The notes beneath the pieces were generated by a model that was given only the letters and a program-made list of their open reading frames with translations, searched no databases and was not told where the DNA came from. The position numbers and the translations under genes are program-made. From positions 1-41,885 of the forward strand of contig CAZCHH010000032.1 of assembly GCA_964498585.1 (NCBI GenBank): a stretch of 41,885 nucleotides of DNA, read 5' to 3'. Below are positions 7,270-15,270 of the stretch, piece after piece (the stretch's first letter is position 1; the number at the start of each line of letters is the position of its first letter). The DNA is from JAAYJM01 sp964498585 (GTDB lineage Bacteria > Bacteroidota > Ignavibacteria > Kapaibacteriales > UBA2268).

Positions 7270-9522
7270 CTAATCGCGGGTTAGTTCTTTAATTTTTTCT
7301 CTTTCTCCTACAACCCAAATAATATCACCTTTTTCGAAAACAGTTGAAGAAACCGGATTTAATATTTTTTTGTTATTTCTTTCTATACCAATTATTAAAC
7401 CATTTGCCTTTTCGCTAATACCTGAACTTCTTAAAGAAATTCCTATAAGTTTACTATTCTCATTAATAACAATGTTTTGGATAGCAATATCTTCGCGGGC
7501 ATTGGTTGTAAAATTCATTTTCTCGGAAGCTTCGAATACTGGGTTAAAAGTTTGTAATTGTTCATCAGTTGCAATTATTCCTATCCGGTCAAAAGGATAT
7601 AATTTATTATCTTTTTTAGGTGCATATAAAAGTTCTTCACCACGCTTTATGTATGCTATATTGATTCCATATTTTTCTCGCCATGAAAGAGATTCAAGTT
7701 TTTGTCCAACACAAACTGCATGCGGTTCAACTTCAAGTTCTACAATATGTCCATCCCAGGAAGATAAATTAATGTTTGAAATTAAGGATTCTGTGGAACT
7801 AATTTCATCATCAACTGAAGTAGTTGTGCTTAAATTAAATAAAAACCTGTCTTGGAGTCGTTGGTGGAATTTATTAAGTTGCTTGGACGAAATTATTAAT
7901 ACTATAAAAACAATAGGAACAAGAATTAAAATTGATATTATTGTATGAAAAAACATATTTATTAAATAACCAATAAAAAATAATCCGATAATAATTCTCA
8001 TTAGTTCAATGAACAACAAAGGTACTTTGTTATTTTTTGCTTTAATCCAGAATTCTTTATGAGTAATATTGCTAGGGTGTTTTGCCATTAAACCCCATAA
8101 AAATGGAGCTATAATACTTATTGTTGTAATTAATCCAATAATTCTGGCTAAAAGATTATTGTCCACAATCTCACTAAAAAAAGGAATTAGAAATTGATTT
8201 GAAATAAGAACAAGAGCAATAATTATAATGCTATTGATAAATATCATTGATAAATACCATTTTAATATTTTTTTCCATTCTTTTTCAGATTGTATTACAT
8301 TTGTGCTTACTGAATAGTTTTTTAAGGTGTTAAGCCATCTTGCCGGTAAAATATTTGCAACGTGAAAAGACAATCTATCAGAGTATTTAATCATATATGG
8401 AGTAGTGAAAGTAGTTATTGCTGAAGCTCCGACTGCAACAGGAAACAAAAAATCGCTTATAACTCCTAACGAAAGTCCCAAAGTTGCAACTATAAAAGCA
8501 AACTCACCGATTTGAGCCATACTCATACCTACCTGTATGGATTGTTTAAGAGACTGTCCCGATATTAATGCACCTCCAACAGTGCTAAATAATTTTCCAA
8601 AAATGGTTAGCAATGTAACTGCAATAACCACCCAGCCATATTCAAGAATTATTTCAGGGTCAATCATCATTCCTATTGAAACAAAAAATACTGCTGCAAA
8701 TAAATCTTTAACCGGTTTAATAATATGTTCTATCTTGTCGGATGAAGTTGATTCAGCAAGAATAAAACCCATAATAAAAGCTCCTAATTCGGCAGAAAAA
8801 CCTACATTAGTAGCCAATACAACCATTCCAAGGCAAAGCCCTATAGAAAATACTAATAATGTTTCATCGTTTAAAAAAGATTTTGCTTTTTTCATAAATG
8901 TAGGCAGTATAAAAACTCCTATAACAACCATTAATATAAGAAAGAAAAATAATTTTAACACAGTAAGCAATAACTCAACTCCTGCAAACTGTTGAGCAAC
9001 TGCAATTGTAGGAAGTAATACTAAAAGAAGAATAACCATAATATCTTCAACAACCAGAACACCAAATACAACCCGTACATAATGTTTTGTTTTTAAGCCC
9101 ATATCGTCAAAAGCTTTTATAATTATGGTAGTAGAGGAACTTGCGAGCATTCCTCCCAGAAATATGCTGTCAATTGTTGACCAACCCAACATTTTACCTA
9201 ATGCATAGCCAGTAATGGTAATAAATACTATTTCAACAAGTGCGGTAATTGTAGCGGAAGTTCCAACATGCAGTATTTTCTTTAGGTTAAATTCGAGACC
9301 TAAACTAAATAATAGAAAGATAACTCCTATTTCGGCAAGAGTTTCAATGTTTTCAGTATCAGCTATTGTAGGAAATAATGACAAATGAGGGCCAACAAAA
9401 AAACCCGCAATAATATAACCTAAAACCAAAGGTTGTTTGAGTCGTTTAAATAATAAAGTTACAACTGCTGCAACAATAAGTATCAATGCTAAATCTTCGA
9501 TCAATTTGGGTAAATGATCCAT
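7270..9522 (-). CDS. CPA2-family monovalent cation:proton antiporter with two TrkA-C domains
   Basis: An inner-membrane exchanger of K+ or Na+ for protons, of the KefB/RosB/YbaL type. Residues 1 to about 390 form the Na_H_exchanger domain of roughly 12 helices, with the conserved GYIIAGFFVGP near 35-45 and LLFSLGLEF near 70. A further helical block follows (about 425-560). The C-terminus has two RCK_C (TrkA-C) ligand-binding domains, roughly 600-675 and 680-750, each with the beta strand and GD or DR turns of that fold. No Rossmann RCK_N domain is seen between them, so it differs from KefC. It is 750 residues and monocistronic. The substrate ion cannot be told from sequence. Confidence 0.85.
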   Translation of the reverse strand: MDHLPKLIEDLALILIVAAVVTLLFKRLKQPLVLGYIIAGFFVGPHLSLFPTIADTENIETLAEIGVIFLLFSLGLEFNLKKILHVGTSATITALVEIVFITITGYALGKMLGWSTIDSIFLGGMLASSSTTIIIKAFDDMGLKTKHYVRVVFGVLVVEDIMVILLLVLLPTIAVAQQFAGVELLLTVLKLFFFLILMVVIGVFILPTFMKKAKSFLNDETLLVFSIGLCLGMVVLATNVGFSAELGAFIMGFILAESTSSDKIEHIIKPVKDLFAAVFFVSIGMMIDPEIILEYGWVVIAVTLLTIFGKLFSTVGGALISGQSLKQSIQVGMSMAQIGEFAFIVATLGLSLGVISDFLFPVAVGASAITTFTTPYMIKYSDRLSFHVANILPARWLNTLKNYSVSTNVIQSEKEWKKILKWYLSMIFINSIIIIALVLISNQFLIPFFSEIVDNNLLARIIGLITTISIIAPFLWGLMAKHPSNITHKEFWIKAKNNKVPLLFIELMRIIIGLFFIGYLINMFFHTIISILILVPIVFIVLIISSKQLNKFHQRLQDRFLFNLSTTTSVDDEISSTESLISNINLSSWDGHIVELEVEPHAVCVGQKLESLSWREKYGINIAYIKRGEELLYAPKKDNKLYPFDRIGIIATDEQLQTFNPVFEASEKMNFTTNAREDIAIQNIVINENSKLIGISLRSSGISEKANGLIIGIERNNKKILNPVSSTVFEKGDIIWVVGEREKIKELTRD

Positions 9523-10059
9523 ATATCCTCTACTTTTTAATTAGTTATGCAAAAATAATTCCTCTTAATGTTTCTTTAACAATCTGGTGGAAACCAGAAT
9601 TCTCTTGCTTACTGATAAGTATTAGCACAAATCTATTTTAAAGTTGAATTTTTACACCCATCAAAATTATAGGATTTTACACTTATTTCTATAAGATTGG
9701 TCAGGTTAGCAATAACTTTTTATAGTGTGAAAGGGTTTAAACCTCTGTCTACTGCATCCAAAACACAGTGTTCTTGTTTAGCTGTGCTAAACTCCAATAA
9801 TTTTTACAAAATTAAAAAATTTTTCTCTCTTTTTAACTATTTTTCTTATACATTTTCCTTATGCTCTCTTTGTTGCTTTAATACAAACTTTGCTTTATAC
9901 CAGAACGAAAAATTATAACCTCAGAACTCCTGGCGCCTCGTAATTTTTTATTTCGCATATTTTGAAATGTGAAGTAAAATTTTTAAAGAATTACAGATTG
10001 GTTATTGTTTTTTTACTAACAACTAATAACTAATGAACGATAGCCGACAGCCAATTCTC
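9523..10059. other. Intergenic region, no gene supported
   Basis: These 537 bases lie between the antiporter start and the ABC permease stop, both minus strand, so they should hold the antiporter promoter and leader. A 6-bp hairpin with GGAA tetraloop sits at 9583-9598. A small GC island around 9920-9945 (containing TGGCGCC) stands out from the AT-rich background without a match I recognise. Three ACTAAYR heptamers occupy 10015-10035. A 73-codon frame here has no start signal or recognisable content. Confidence 0.5.
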
Positions 10060-10722
10060 CTAAAACTGCTTTTTATTGAAAATTAAAATTGAGATAAAAA
10101 CTAATAAAGCTGAAAATACTATGCTGGAAAGTATTGTAATTAAGTAAGCATTTTCTAACTGAAGCATTGTCGGCAAATAAAGAATGAGCGAAGTGAAATT
10201 TCCAGCAACGAAAATAATTAGAATTATTCCCATTAAAACTGTTGGCGAGATTATTCCTATAAAAATACCAATGCTGCAGGATACCGCAATAGAAGCTAAA
10301 CTTAAGCCAAAACTTTCTGCTGTCATTAGCAGTATATTTTCAGAAAGAGCAGAATTTTTTACGAAGTCCAAACCTACACCGAAAGCAAGCGAAAGAATAA
10401 TTGCTATTGCAGTGCAAAGAAACACAGCAAAGTATTTTGAAATTAATATGTCGCTACGTTTGATTGGTCTTATTAAAAATAAATCATATACTTTTCTCGA
10501 AATTTCGTGAATGATATTCACAGTAAGCATAATTGAAGCAAGTGTGCCACCAAAACTCGCAATAATAGATGCAAAGAAAAAACTGAATGACATTTCATTT
10601 GTGCTTGGTGTGAACCAGTATAGAATTAAAGAGAGCAGTGGCAACCCAATCCACATCGCCACCATAACCTTGCTTTTGTAAAATCCATTGAATTCATCGG
10701 AGAGCAAAAGTCCTAATTTCAT
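10060..10722 (-). CDS. ABC-2 type transporter permease
   Basis: A 220-residue integral membrane protein with about six hydrophobic helices and the cytoplasmic loop SRKVYDLFLIRPIKRSDILISKY between helices 2 and 3. This is characteristic of ABC-2 family permeases of the NatB/Nos type. It would form the membrane channel for the ATPase encoded just upstream. The gene pair overlaps by one base (TAATG), so translation is coupled. The cargo is unknown; many such two-gene exporters handle lipids, antibiotics or sodium. Confidence 0.85.
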   Translation of the reverse strand: MKLGLLLSDEFNGFYKSKVMVAMWIGLPLLSLILYWFTPSTNEMSFSFFFASIIASFGGTLASIMLTVNIIHEISRKVYDLFLIRPIKRSDILISKYFAVFLCTAIAIILSLAFGVGLDFVKNSALSENILLMTAESFGLSLASIAVSCSIGIFIGIISPTVLMGIILIIFVAGNFTSLILYLPTMLQLENAYLITILSSIVFSALLVFISILIFNKKQF

Positions 10723-11654
10723 TATTCTGCACCTTTCACATAATTTTCGTAAATTTCATCAAGAGTTGGAATGACCGGAGCTATTGAACGAATACGGCTA
10801 CCAGATTGAATTAGCTTTTCGATTATTATATGCGTGATTTCGTCTAAATCGACCGTATTTTGAAAATGCAAAATATAATGAGAATCATTCTTTTCTTCTA
10901 CTTGATTTAAATCGGAAAAATCATTGAATATATCTTTGCATATTTCATTTTTGGAGATTTTGATTTCCAATCTGTTTGCCTTATGAAGTTTTTCCATAAG
11001 TTCAGTTTTAGTGCCTGTAATAAGGATTTTTCCATTACTTATAATGCCAATTCGGTTTGCAATATCTTCAACATCGCTTAAAATGTGAGAAGAAAAGAAA
11101 ACTGTTTTTCCCCGCTCGCTTAAATCTTTCAAAATTGCTTTTACACTTTGACGGCTTACGGGGTCAAGCCCATTAAGCGGTTCATCAAGCACGATAAAAT
11201 CTGGGTCGTGGATAATTGCCTGTGCAAGTCCAACTTTTTGAATAGTGCCACCGGAAAGTTGCTTGATTTTTCTGAAGCGGTATTCAGTTATTCCAAGCAT
11301 TTCGAGTGTTTCTTTTATTCTTTTATTGATTTGGTTGTCTTCCAAACCAGACAATTTAGCAAAAGAAAAAAGTGCCTGGTTCACAGTTCGCCATTCCTGA
11401 AATGCTACATCTTGCGGCAAATACCCTAATAGTTTGTGAACGTTCAAAATGTTTTCGGGCATACGTTGTTCCTGAAAAAAGTAATCACCGGAAAAGCTTT
11501 TAATTAGCCCGACTATTATTTTAATAGTAGTAGTTTTGCCGGCACCGTTTGTTCCGATATAGCCGAAAATCTCACCTTTTTTCAAATCAAGAGAAATGTC
11601 GTCGAGTGCAGCAATTTTTCGATAATATTTGGAAATGTTTTTTAATTCTAACAT
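10722..11654 (-). CDS. ABC transporter ATP-binding protein (NatA/CcmA type)
   Basis: Energises the adjacent ABC-2 permease. Walker A GTNGAGKT is at residues 34-41, the Q-loop in YLPQD near 79-83, the signature LSGGT at 133-137, Walker B FIVLDEP at 153-159, the D-loop GLD at 162-164 and the H-loop histidine at H190. A C-terminal domain of about 90 residues after the NBD is usual in exporters of this class. The 310-residue length is normal. It is the first gene of a two-gene operon that runs leftwards. Confidence 0.92.
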   Translation of the reverse strand: MLELKNISKYYRKIAALDDISLDLKKGEIFGYIGTNGAGKTTTIKIIVGLIKSFSGDYFFQEQRMPENILNVHKLLGYLPQDVAFQEWRTVNQALFSFAKLSGLEDNQINKRIKETLEMLGITEYRFRKIKQLSGGTIQKVGLAQAIIHDPDFIVLDEPLNGLDPVSRQSVKAILKDLSERGKTVFFSSHILSDVEDIANRIGIISNGKILITGTKTELMEKLHKANRLEIKISKNEICKDIFNDFSDLNQVEEKNDSHYILHFQNTVDLDEITHIIIEKLIQSGSRIRSIAPVIPTLDEIYENYVKGAE

Positions 11655-11679
11655 AGTAATTTATAATTTTATATTTATT

Positions 11680-11834
11680 GTAAGTGTATGTAATATAAAA
11701 ATAGTTTAAAAATTTATTTATGTGTTTAATAAACCAAAAATACACCTCCCCTTTCTCCTCCTTGTTAGGAGGGGAACGCTTATAACTCAGTACAGCTCTT
11801 GTCCCCTCCTAATAAGGAGGGGCAGGAGAGGTGT
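11680..11834 (+). repeat. MITE-like dispersed repeat, copy 1
   Basis: The segment starts with GTAAGTGTATGTAATATAA and, after an AT-rich spacer, has ACACCTCCCC (11742) ... GGAGAGGTGT (ending 11834) as terminal inverted repeats. Inside are CTCCT-TGTTAGGAGGGG and CCCCTCCTAATAAGGAGGGG stems. A second copy in the same orientation lies at 41629-41767, including the same left flank. No coding capacity. Confidence 0.8.
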
Positions 11835-11948
11835 CAAAAGGTTCTATTAAATATGTATTATTTTCAAAGAATTTTAACCTATTTTCTTATTTGTAATGCA
11901 CCACTACACTATATTAAGTATTTTTATTAACTAGTAAAGTTAAGATAT

Positions 11949-12848
11949 TTACAATTTTTGAATGTCTTCTTTGCTTAATCCGGTTAAAGCTATAATTGTT
12001 TCAACAGGAAGATTGTTTTGTTTTGCCTTGATTGCAATTTCCTTTGCTTTTTTAAGTTCGCCTAATTCTATCCCTTCTTCACGTCCTTCTTGCCTTCCTT
12101 TTATGTTTCCTTCAATATTACCGAGCGTATATGTTGATAAAAACATACTTGCCTGATAATGCAGTTCAAATTGGTAAGCGTCGTATATTTCGCGTTCTTC
12201 TTTGCTTAATTTTAAAATATCTAATTTCCGTTTGGCTTCAGATAGACCTTTAGCACTGAAGTTATCTTTTATTTCTTCATTCTTTAGGAAAAAGACCCAT
12301 TCGTCTAAAGTGTTTTTTGCAACATCATCAAAATTATTTACTTTTATAATGTAGTATTCCGGAAAGATTGAGGATATTTCCTCTTTTTTAAACAGGATTT
12401 TTTGTTTATCACTTAATTTAAGAGAATCATTTTTGTTTAAGCCGATGAATTCAGTTTTTCCTTTGTAAAGATAGTCATCGCCTTGTCCTAAATCGAAATA
12501 GACGATGTTTACTGAAATAATTTTTTTGATTTCATCGAATGGTTTGCCTTCTATTATATGGTCAACGACAAGTTTTGAAGTGCTATAAAGCATCCTTTGC
12601 ATAAAATCCATTTGCCGTTGGTTTTGCACTTCTATAATTATTAGCTCGCCTTTTGTATTTTCAACGAGGAGGTCAACCCGGTTGAATTTTGCAATAGAAG
12701 TATCTTTATTGGATTCACTTTCAAGAAGTTGCTTAATTTTTATGTCTTCTTTCAATAATTCAGAAAGAAAACCTTCCAAGATTCCGAAATTAGCTTTGCT
12801 TCGCAATATTTTTTTTACTGCCCAATCGAAACTAATTAGTTTTCTCAT
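11949..12848 (-). CDS. Rpn/PDDEXK_2-family recombination-promoting nuclease (putative transposase)
   Basis: A 299-residue member of the PD-(D/E)XK family often labelled transposase (PF12784). The nuclease motif is NRVDLLVENTKGELIIIEVQ at 56-75, with D59, E73 and Q75 in place of the usual Lys, the normal E-x-Q variant of this group. The C-terminal part has the typical charged GRQEGREEGIELGE repeat-like tract (about 250-263) and ends in a short helical domain. The start is supported by AGGAGG four bases before the ATG. Members of the related Rpn family stimulate recombination and are scattered as stand-alone genes. No terminal repeats or target duplication are visible around it. Confidence 0.85.
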   Translation of the reverse strand: MRKLISFDWAVKKILRSKANFGILEGFLSELLKEDIKIKQLLESESNKDTSIAKFNRVDLLVENTKGELIIIEVQNQRQMDFMQRMLYSTSKLVVDHIIEGKPFDEIKKIISVNIVYFDLGQGDDYLYKGKTEFIGLNKNDSLKLSDKQKILFKKEEISSIFPEYYIIKVNNFDDVAKNTLDEWVFFLKNEEIKDNFSAKGLSEAKRKLDILKLSKEEREIYDAYQFELHYQASMFLSTYTLGNIEGNIKGRQEGREEGIELGELKKAKEIAIKAKQNNLPVETIIALTGLSKEDIQKL

Positions 12849-12940
12849 TTTACCTCCTGATTATATTCTTTAATCATATAGCAAATATAAATAAAAGTAT
12901 CAAAATAATCCTATAAAAAATTAACAATTATCATTAATAA

Positions 12941-13384
12941 TTAAATCCCCGTGCTTCCGAAACCTCCAGCTGCCCGGCCTGTTTCTGGCAAGCAGTCAGT
13001 TAGTTCCCAATTAATTTTTTCGTATTTTGCAATAACAAGCTGGGCAATTCTATCGCCATTATTAATAGTAAAAGAATTTTTGCCAAAATTTGCAAGAATG
13101 ACTTTTATTTCGCCGCGGTAATCGCTGTCTATTGTTCCGGGCGAGTTCAGGCAGAAAATACCATTTTTAGCTGCAAGTCCGCTTCGGGAACGCACCTGAC
13201 ATTCGTATCCCTTAGGCAGTGCAATAGAAAGTCCGGTTGGAACAAGCGAAACGCTTCCGGGAGCAATTTCAGCTGATTCGCTTAAATAAGCTGATACGTC
13301 CATCCCAGCAGAGCCATCGCTAGCATAAAAAGGAAGATTTGGCTCAAAACCTAAATATGCTTTTTTTGTTATTTGTATGTTCAA
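12941..13384 (-). CDS. dut: Deoxyuridine 5'-triphosphate nucleotidohydrolase (dUTPase)
   Basis: Hydrolyses dUTP to dUMP and pyrophosphate, preventing uracil incorporation and feeding dTMP synthesis; a cytoplasmic homotrimer. All five motifs are present: I GSAGMDV (25-31), II RSRSGLA (65-71), III GTIDSDYRGEI (83-93), IV GDRIAQLVI (110-118) and V GRAAGGFGSTG (136-146). The 147-residue length is standard. It starts 10 bases after the FmdB-type gene stop, so the two form an operon. Its stop codon abuts a short heptamer run (12921-12940). Confidence 0.96.
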   Translation of the reverse strand: MNIQITKKAYLGFEPNLPFYASDGSAGMDVSAYLSESAEIAPGSVSLVPTGLSIALPKGYECQVRSRSGLAAKNGIFCLNSPGTIDSDYRGEIKVILANFGKNSFTINNGDRIAQLVIAKYEKINWELTDCLPETGRAAGGFGSTGI

Positions 13385-13394
13385 AGCTACTCCT

Positions 13395-13619
13395 CTAATT
13401 CAAATGACAATCCGGACAAGGCGCATCCATTCCACATTGCAATGGAGCAGAATTACTGCTGTGATTGCTTGTTACTCCGATATTTGCTGCTGTTATTAGT
13501 TTTGTTGACGATTTTGAATTGCAAGACGGACAGATTACGTCATCAGGATTTTCTTTTACTTTATGAAATATTTCATATTTTGTGTTACATTCATTACATT
13601 TATAATTATAAGTTGGCAT
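13395..13619 (-). CDS. FmdB-type zinc ribbon protein
   Basis: A 74-residue protein beginning MPTYNYKCNECNTKYE, the FmdB/CxxC_CXXC_SSSS signature. C8 and C11 pair with C31 and C34 (CPSC) to bind one zinc ion. A further Cys-rich tail (CGMDAPCPDC) could bind another metal. The family is thought to be regulatory but its role is not established. It is the first gene of a pair with dut, transcribed away from folP. Confidence 0.85.
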   Translation of the reverse strand: MPTYNYKCNECNTKYEIFHKVKENPDDVICPSCNSKSSTKLITAANIGVTSNHSSNSAPLQCGMDAPCPDCHLN

Positions 13620-13724
13620 TTTTCCCTCAAAAAAAGTAAAAATTAAAAATGCAAAATAATACTCAATTTTTAAAAATCACAATTTTTCTTAAATTGCATA
13701 ATTAAAAATTTAAATTTTATTATT

Positions 13725-14528
13725 ATGCTAAAACAAAACTTTCCAAAAATAGTTGGAATACTAAACGTTACACCTGATTCTTTTTCCGATGGCGGAAAAT
13801 TTTTAAAATATGAAGACGCTGTTTTTCAGGCATTTAGGTTATTGGAAGACGGAGCAGATATAATTGATATTGGAGGCGAAAGCACCCGTCCTTTTGCAGA
13901 GCAAATTGATGCTTCAACAGAAATTGAAAGAGTTGTTCCAGTAATAAAAGCAATAAAAGAAAAAGCACCAAATGCTTTAATTTCTATTGACACAACAAAA
14001 TATGAAGTAGCCGCTGAAGCAGTTAAAGCAGGTGCAGATATGCTTAATGATATTAGCGGTTTAACAAAAGATATTAGATTAGCAGAGCTTGCTGCCCGAT
14101 TCGATTTGCCTTTGGTTTTAATGCACATAAAGGGAACGCCACAAACTATGCAAATTAATCCGGAATATAAAGAAGATGTTGTAACTGAGATAATTGAGTT
14201 CTTAAAAAATCAAATTGAACTTGCAAAAAGCTATGGAGTAAAGCGTATTATTGCTGACCCCGGAATAGGATTCGGCAAAACAGTTGAACACAATCTTGAA
14301 ATATTGAAAAGAATTGATGAATTTGAAGCACTTCATGTTCCGATTTATCTTGGATTTTCCCGGAAAACTTTTATCGGAAAATTATTTAATATAGAGAATC
14401 CAGCGGAAAGAGATGTTCCTACAGCATTTTTCCATTCCCTGCTGCTAGCAAAGAAAATTGATTATATCAGGGTGCATAACGTAAAGATAATTTCAATGCT
14501 GAAAAAAGTATATGAGCTAATTGAGTGA
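13725..14528 (+). CDS. folP: Dihydropteroate synthase
   Basis: Condenses 4-aminobenzoate with dihydropterin pyrophosphate in folate synthesis. Visible motifs: NVTPDSFSDGG (14-24), GGESTRP (50-56), SIDTTK (87-92), MHIKGTPQTMQ (133-143), DPGIGFGKT (178-186), the substrate loop SRKTFIG (212-218) and RVHNV (249-253). The 267 residues match the usual TIM-barrel size. It is monocistronic and convergent with the following lipoprotein gene. Confidence 0.96.
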   Translation: MLKQNFPKIVGILNVTPDSFSDGGKFLKYEDAVFQAFRLLEDGADIIDIGGESTRPFAEQIDASTEIERVVPVIKAIKEKAPNALISIDTTKYEVAAEAVKAGADMLNDISGLTKDIRLAELAARFDLPLVLMHIKGTPQTMQINPEYKEDVVTEIIEFLKNQIELAKSYGVKRIIADPGIGFGKTVEHNLEILKRIDEFEALHVPIYLGFSRKTFIGKLFNIENPAERDVPTAFFHSLLLAKKIDYIRVHNVKIISMLKKVYELIE

Positions 14529-14594
14529 GAAGCAGTTAGAGATGAAATCTTGTGTCCTCTGCCAGCGTGGGGTAAATACTTACAGGAGATTTGA

Positions 14595-14625
14595 GATGGA
14601 CTCCATCTTAAAGATGAAGTCCATC
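14595..14625. terminator. Hairpin between convergent genes
   Basis: Arms 14595-14609 and 14611-14625 (GATGGACTCCATCTT and its complement with one mismatch) form a 15-bp stem with almost no loop. It lies between the folP stop and the stop of the convergent lipoprotein gene, and is followed on the plus strand by AATTTTTAT. It may end both transcripts. A close relative with a perfect 12-bp stem sits at 41565-41596, so it is also a dispersed repeat. Confidence 0.5.
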
Positions 14626-14633
14626 AATTTTTA

Positions 14634-15134
14634 TCATCTTGCAACAATTGAAGCGGTTCCGTATTTGGTAAAGGATTGCTCAATAGTTTGATTTTGCGAA
14701 TTAACTAATGTGTATGTACCTTGAGCTATCACATCAACTTCATTTCCTGCTAATCCTATAATAAAAGAATTGTTCACAACATCATAACGGCTAAAAGTAG
14801 CAGTAAATTTGTTGTGAATATAGCAAAAATCGAATGCAATTGCATCACAAATAAATTCTCCTTCTATTAATAACTGGATATCAAAATCAGAAATTGAGTA
14901 TCCGCTTGGAATAGAGCCGGGGAACATTCCCTTGATAAAATTGCTGCTGCTTCGAGAGTTTAGTATTATCTTGTATGGATTTACCGACATATCGTCATTT
15001 AGAATGACCGGACCTTCTTTGTCCTTTGAATAATCATTAGGAGTAAAAGGAACTACATCCACAGGTTCCTGATTACAGCTAAAAATTAAAAATAAAGGAA
15101 ATAGAAGTAGAAATTTAGTAAGGTACTTTAACAT
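14634..15134 (-). CDS. Lipoprotein of unknown function
   Basis: A 166-residue protein with signal MLKYLTKFLLLFPLFLIFSC and lipidated Cys20. The mature part (about 145 residues) begins NQEPVDVVPF and has alternating hydrophobic residues suggesting a beta sandwich; no known domain recognised. It lies downstream of the 2-oxoacid dehydrogenase gene but behind a strong terminator, so it is likely transcribed on its own. Confidence 0.75.
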   Translation of the reverse strand: MLKYLTKFLLLFPLFLIFSCNQEPVDVVPFTPNDYSKDKEGPVILNDDMSVNPYKIILNSRSSSNFIKGMFPGSIPSGYSISDFDIQLLIEGEFICDAIAFDFCYIHNKFTATFSRYDVVNNSFIIGLAGNEVDVIAQGTYTLVNSQNQTIEQSFTKYGTASIVAR

Positions 15135-15213
15135 ATATCACCTCAAATTAATGGTGAATAAAAATTACATTTTAAATTAACAAAAAAAACAATACAAAGC
15201 AATTATTTTATTA

Positions 15214-15252
15214 CAAAAAAAGATGGACTTCAAGAAAAACCCATCTTTTTAA
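15214..15252 (-). terminator. Rho-independent terminator of the E1 gene
   Basis: Read leftwards, AAAAAGATGG and CCATCTTTTTTT pair around a 15-base loop, followed by a T-rich run. It begins 19 bases after the stop codon of the fused 2-oxoacid dehydrogenase gene, the right distance for its terminator. Confidence 0.75.
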
Positions 15253-15270
15253 GTAAATAATTTATAACAT

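Noticed and set aside
9697..9918. 73-codon plus-strand reading frame
   Set aside because: No ATG with a ribosome site, a composition of Ser, Phe and Cys unlike nearby proteins, and no recognised domain; it lies in the antiporter leader.
9920..9945. Riboswitch-like GC island in the antiporter leader
   Set aside because: A short GC patch with GGCGCC is present, but I could not fit it to any known riboswitch consensus or a stable multi-stem fold.
11949..12848. Insertion sequence around the PDDEXK transposase-like gene
   Set aside because: No terminal inverted repeats or target duplication could be seen directly flanking the gene; family members are usually stand-alone.
13373..13639. 88-codon plus-strand frame over the FmdB gene
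   Set aside because: It is antisense to a well-supported zinc-ribbon gene and has no family resemblance.
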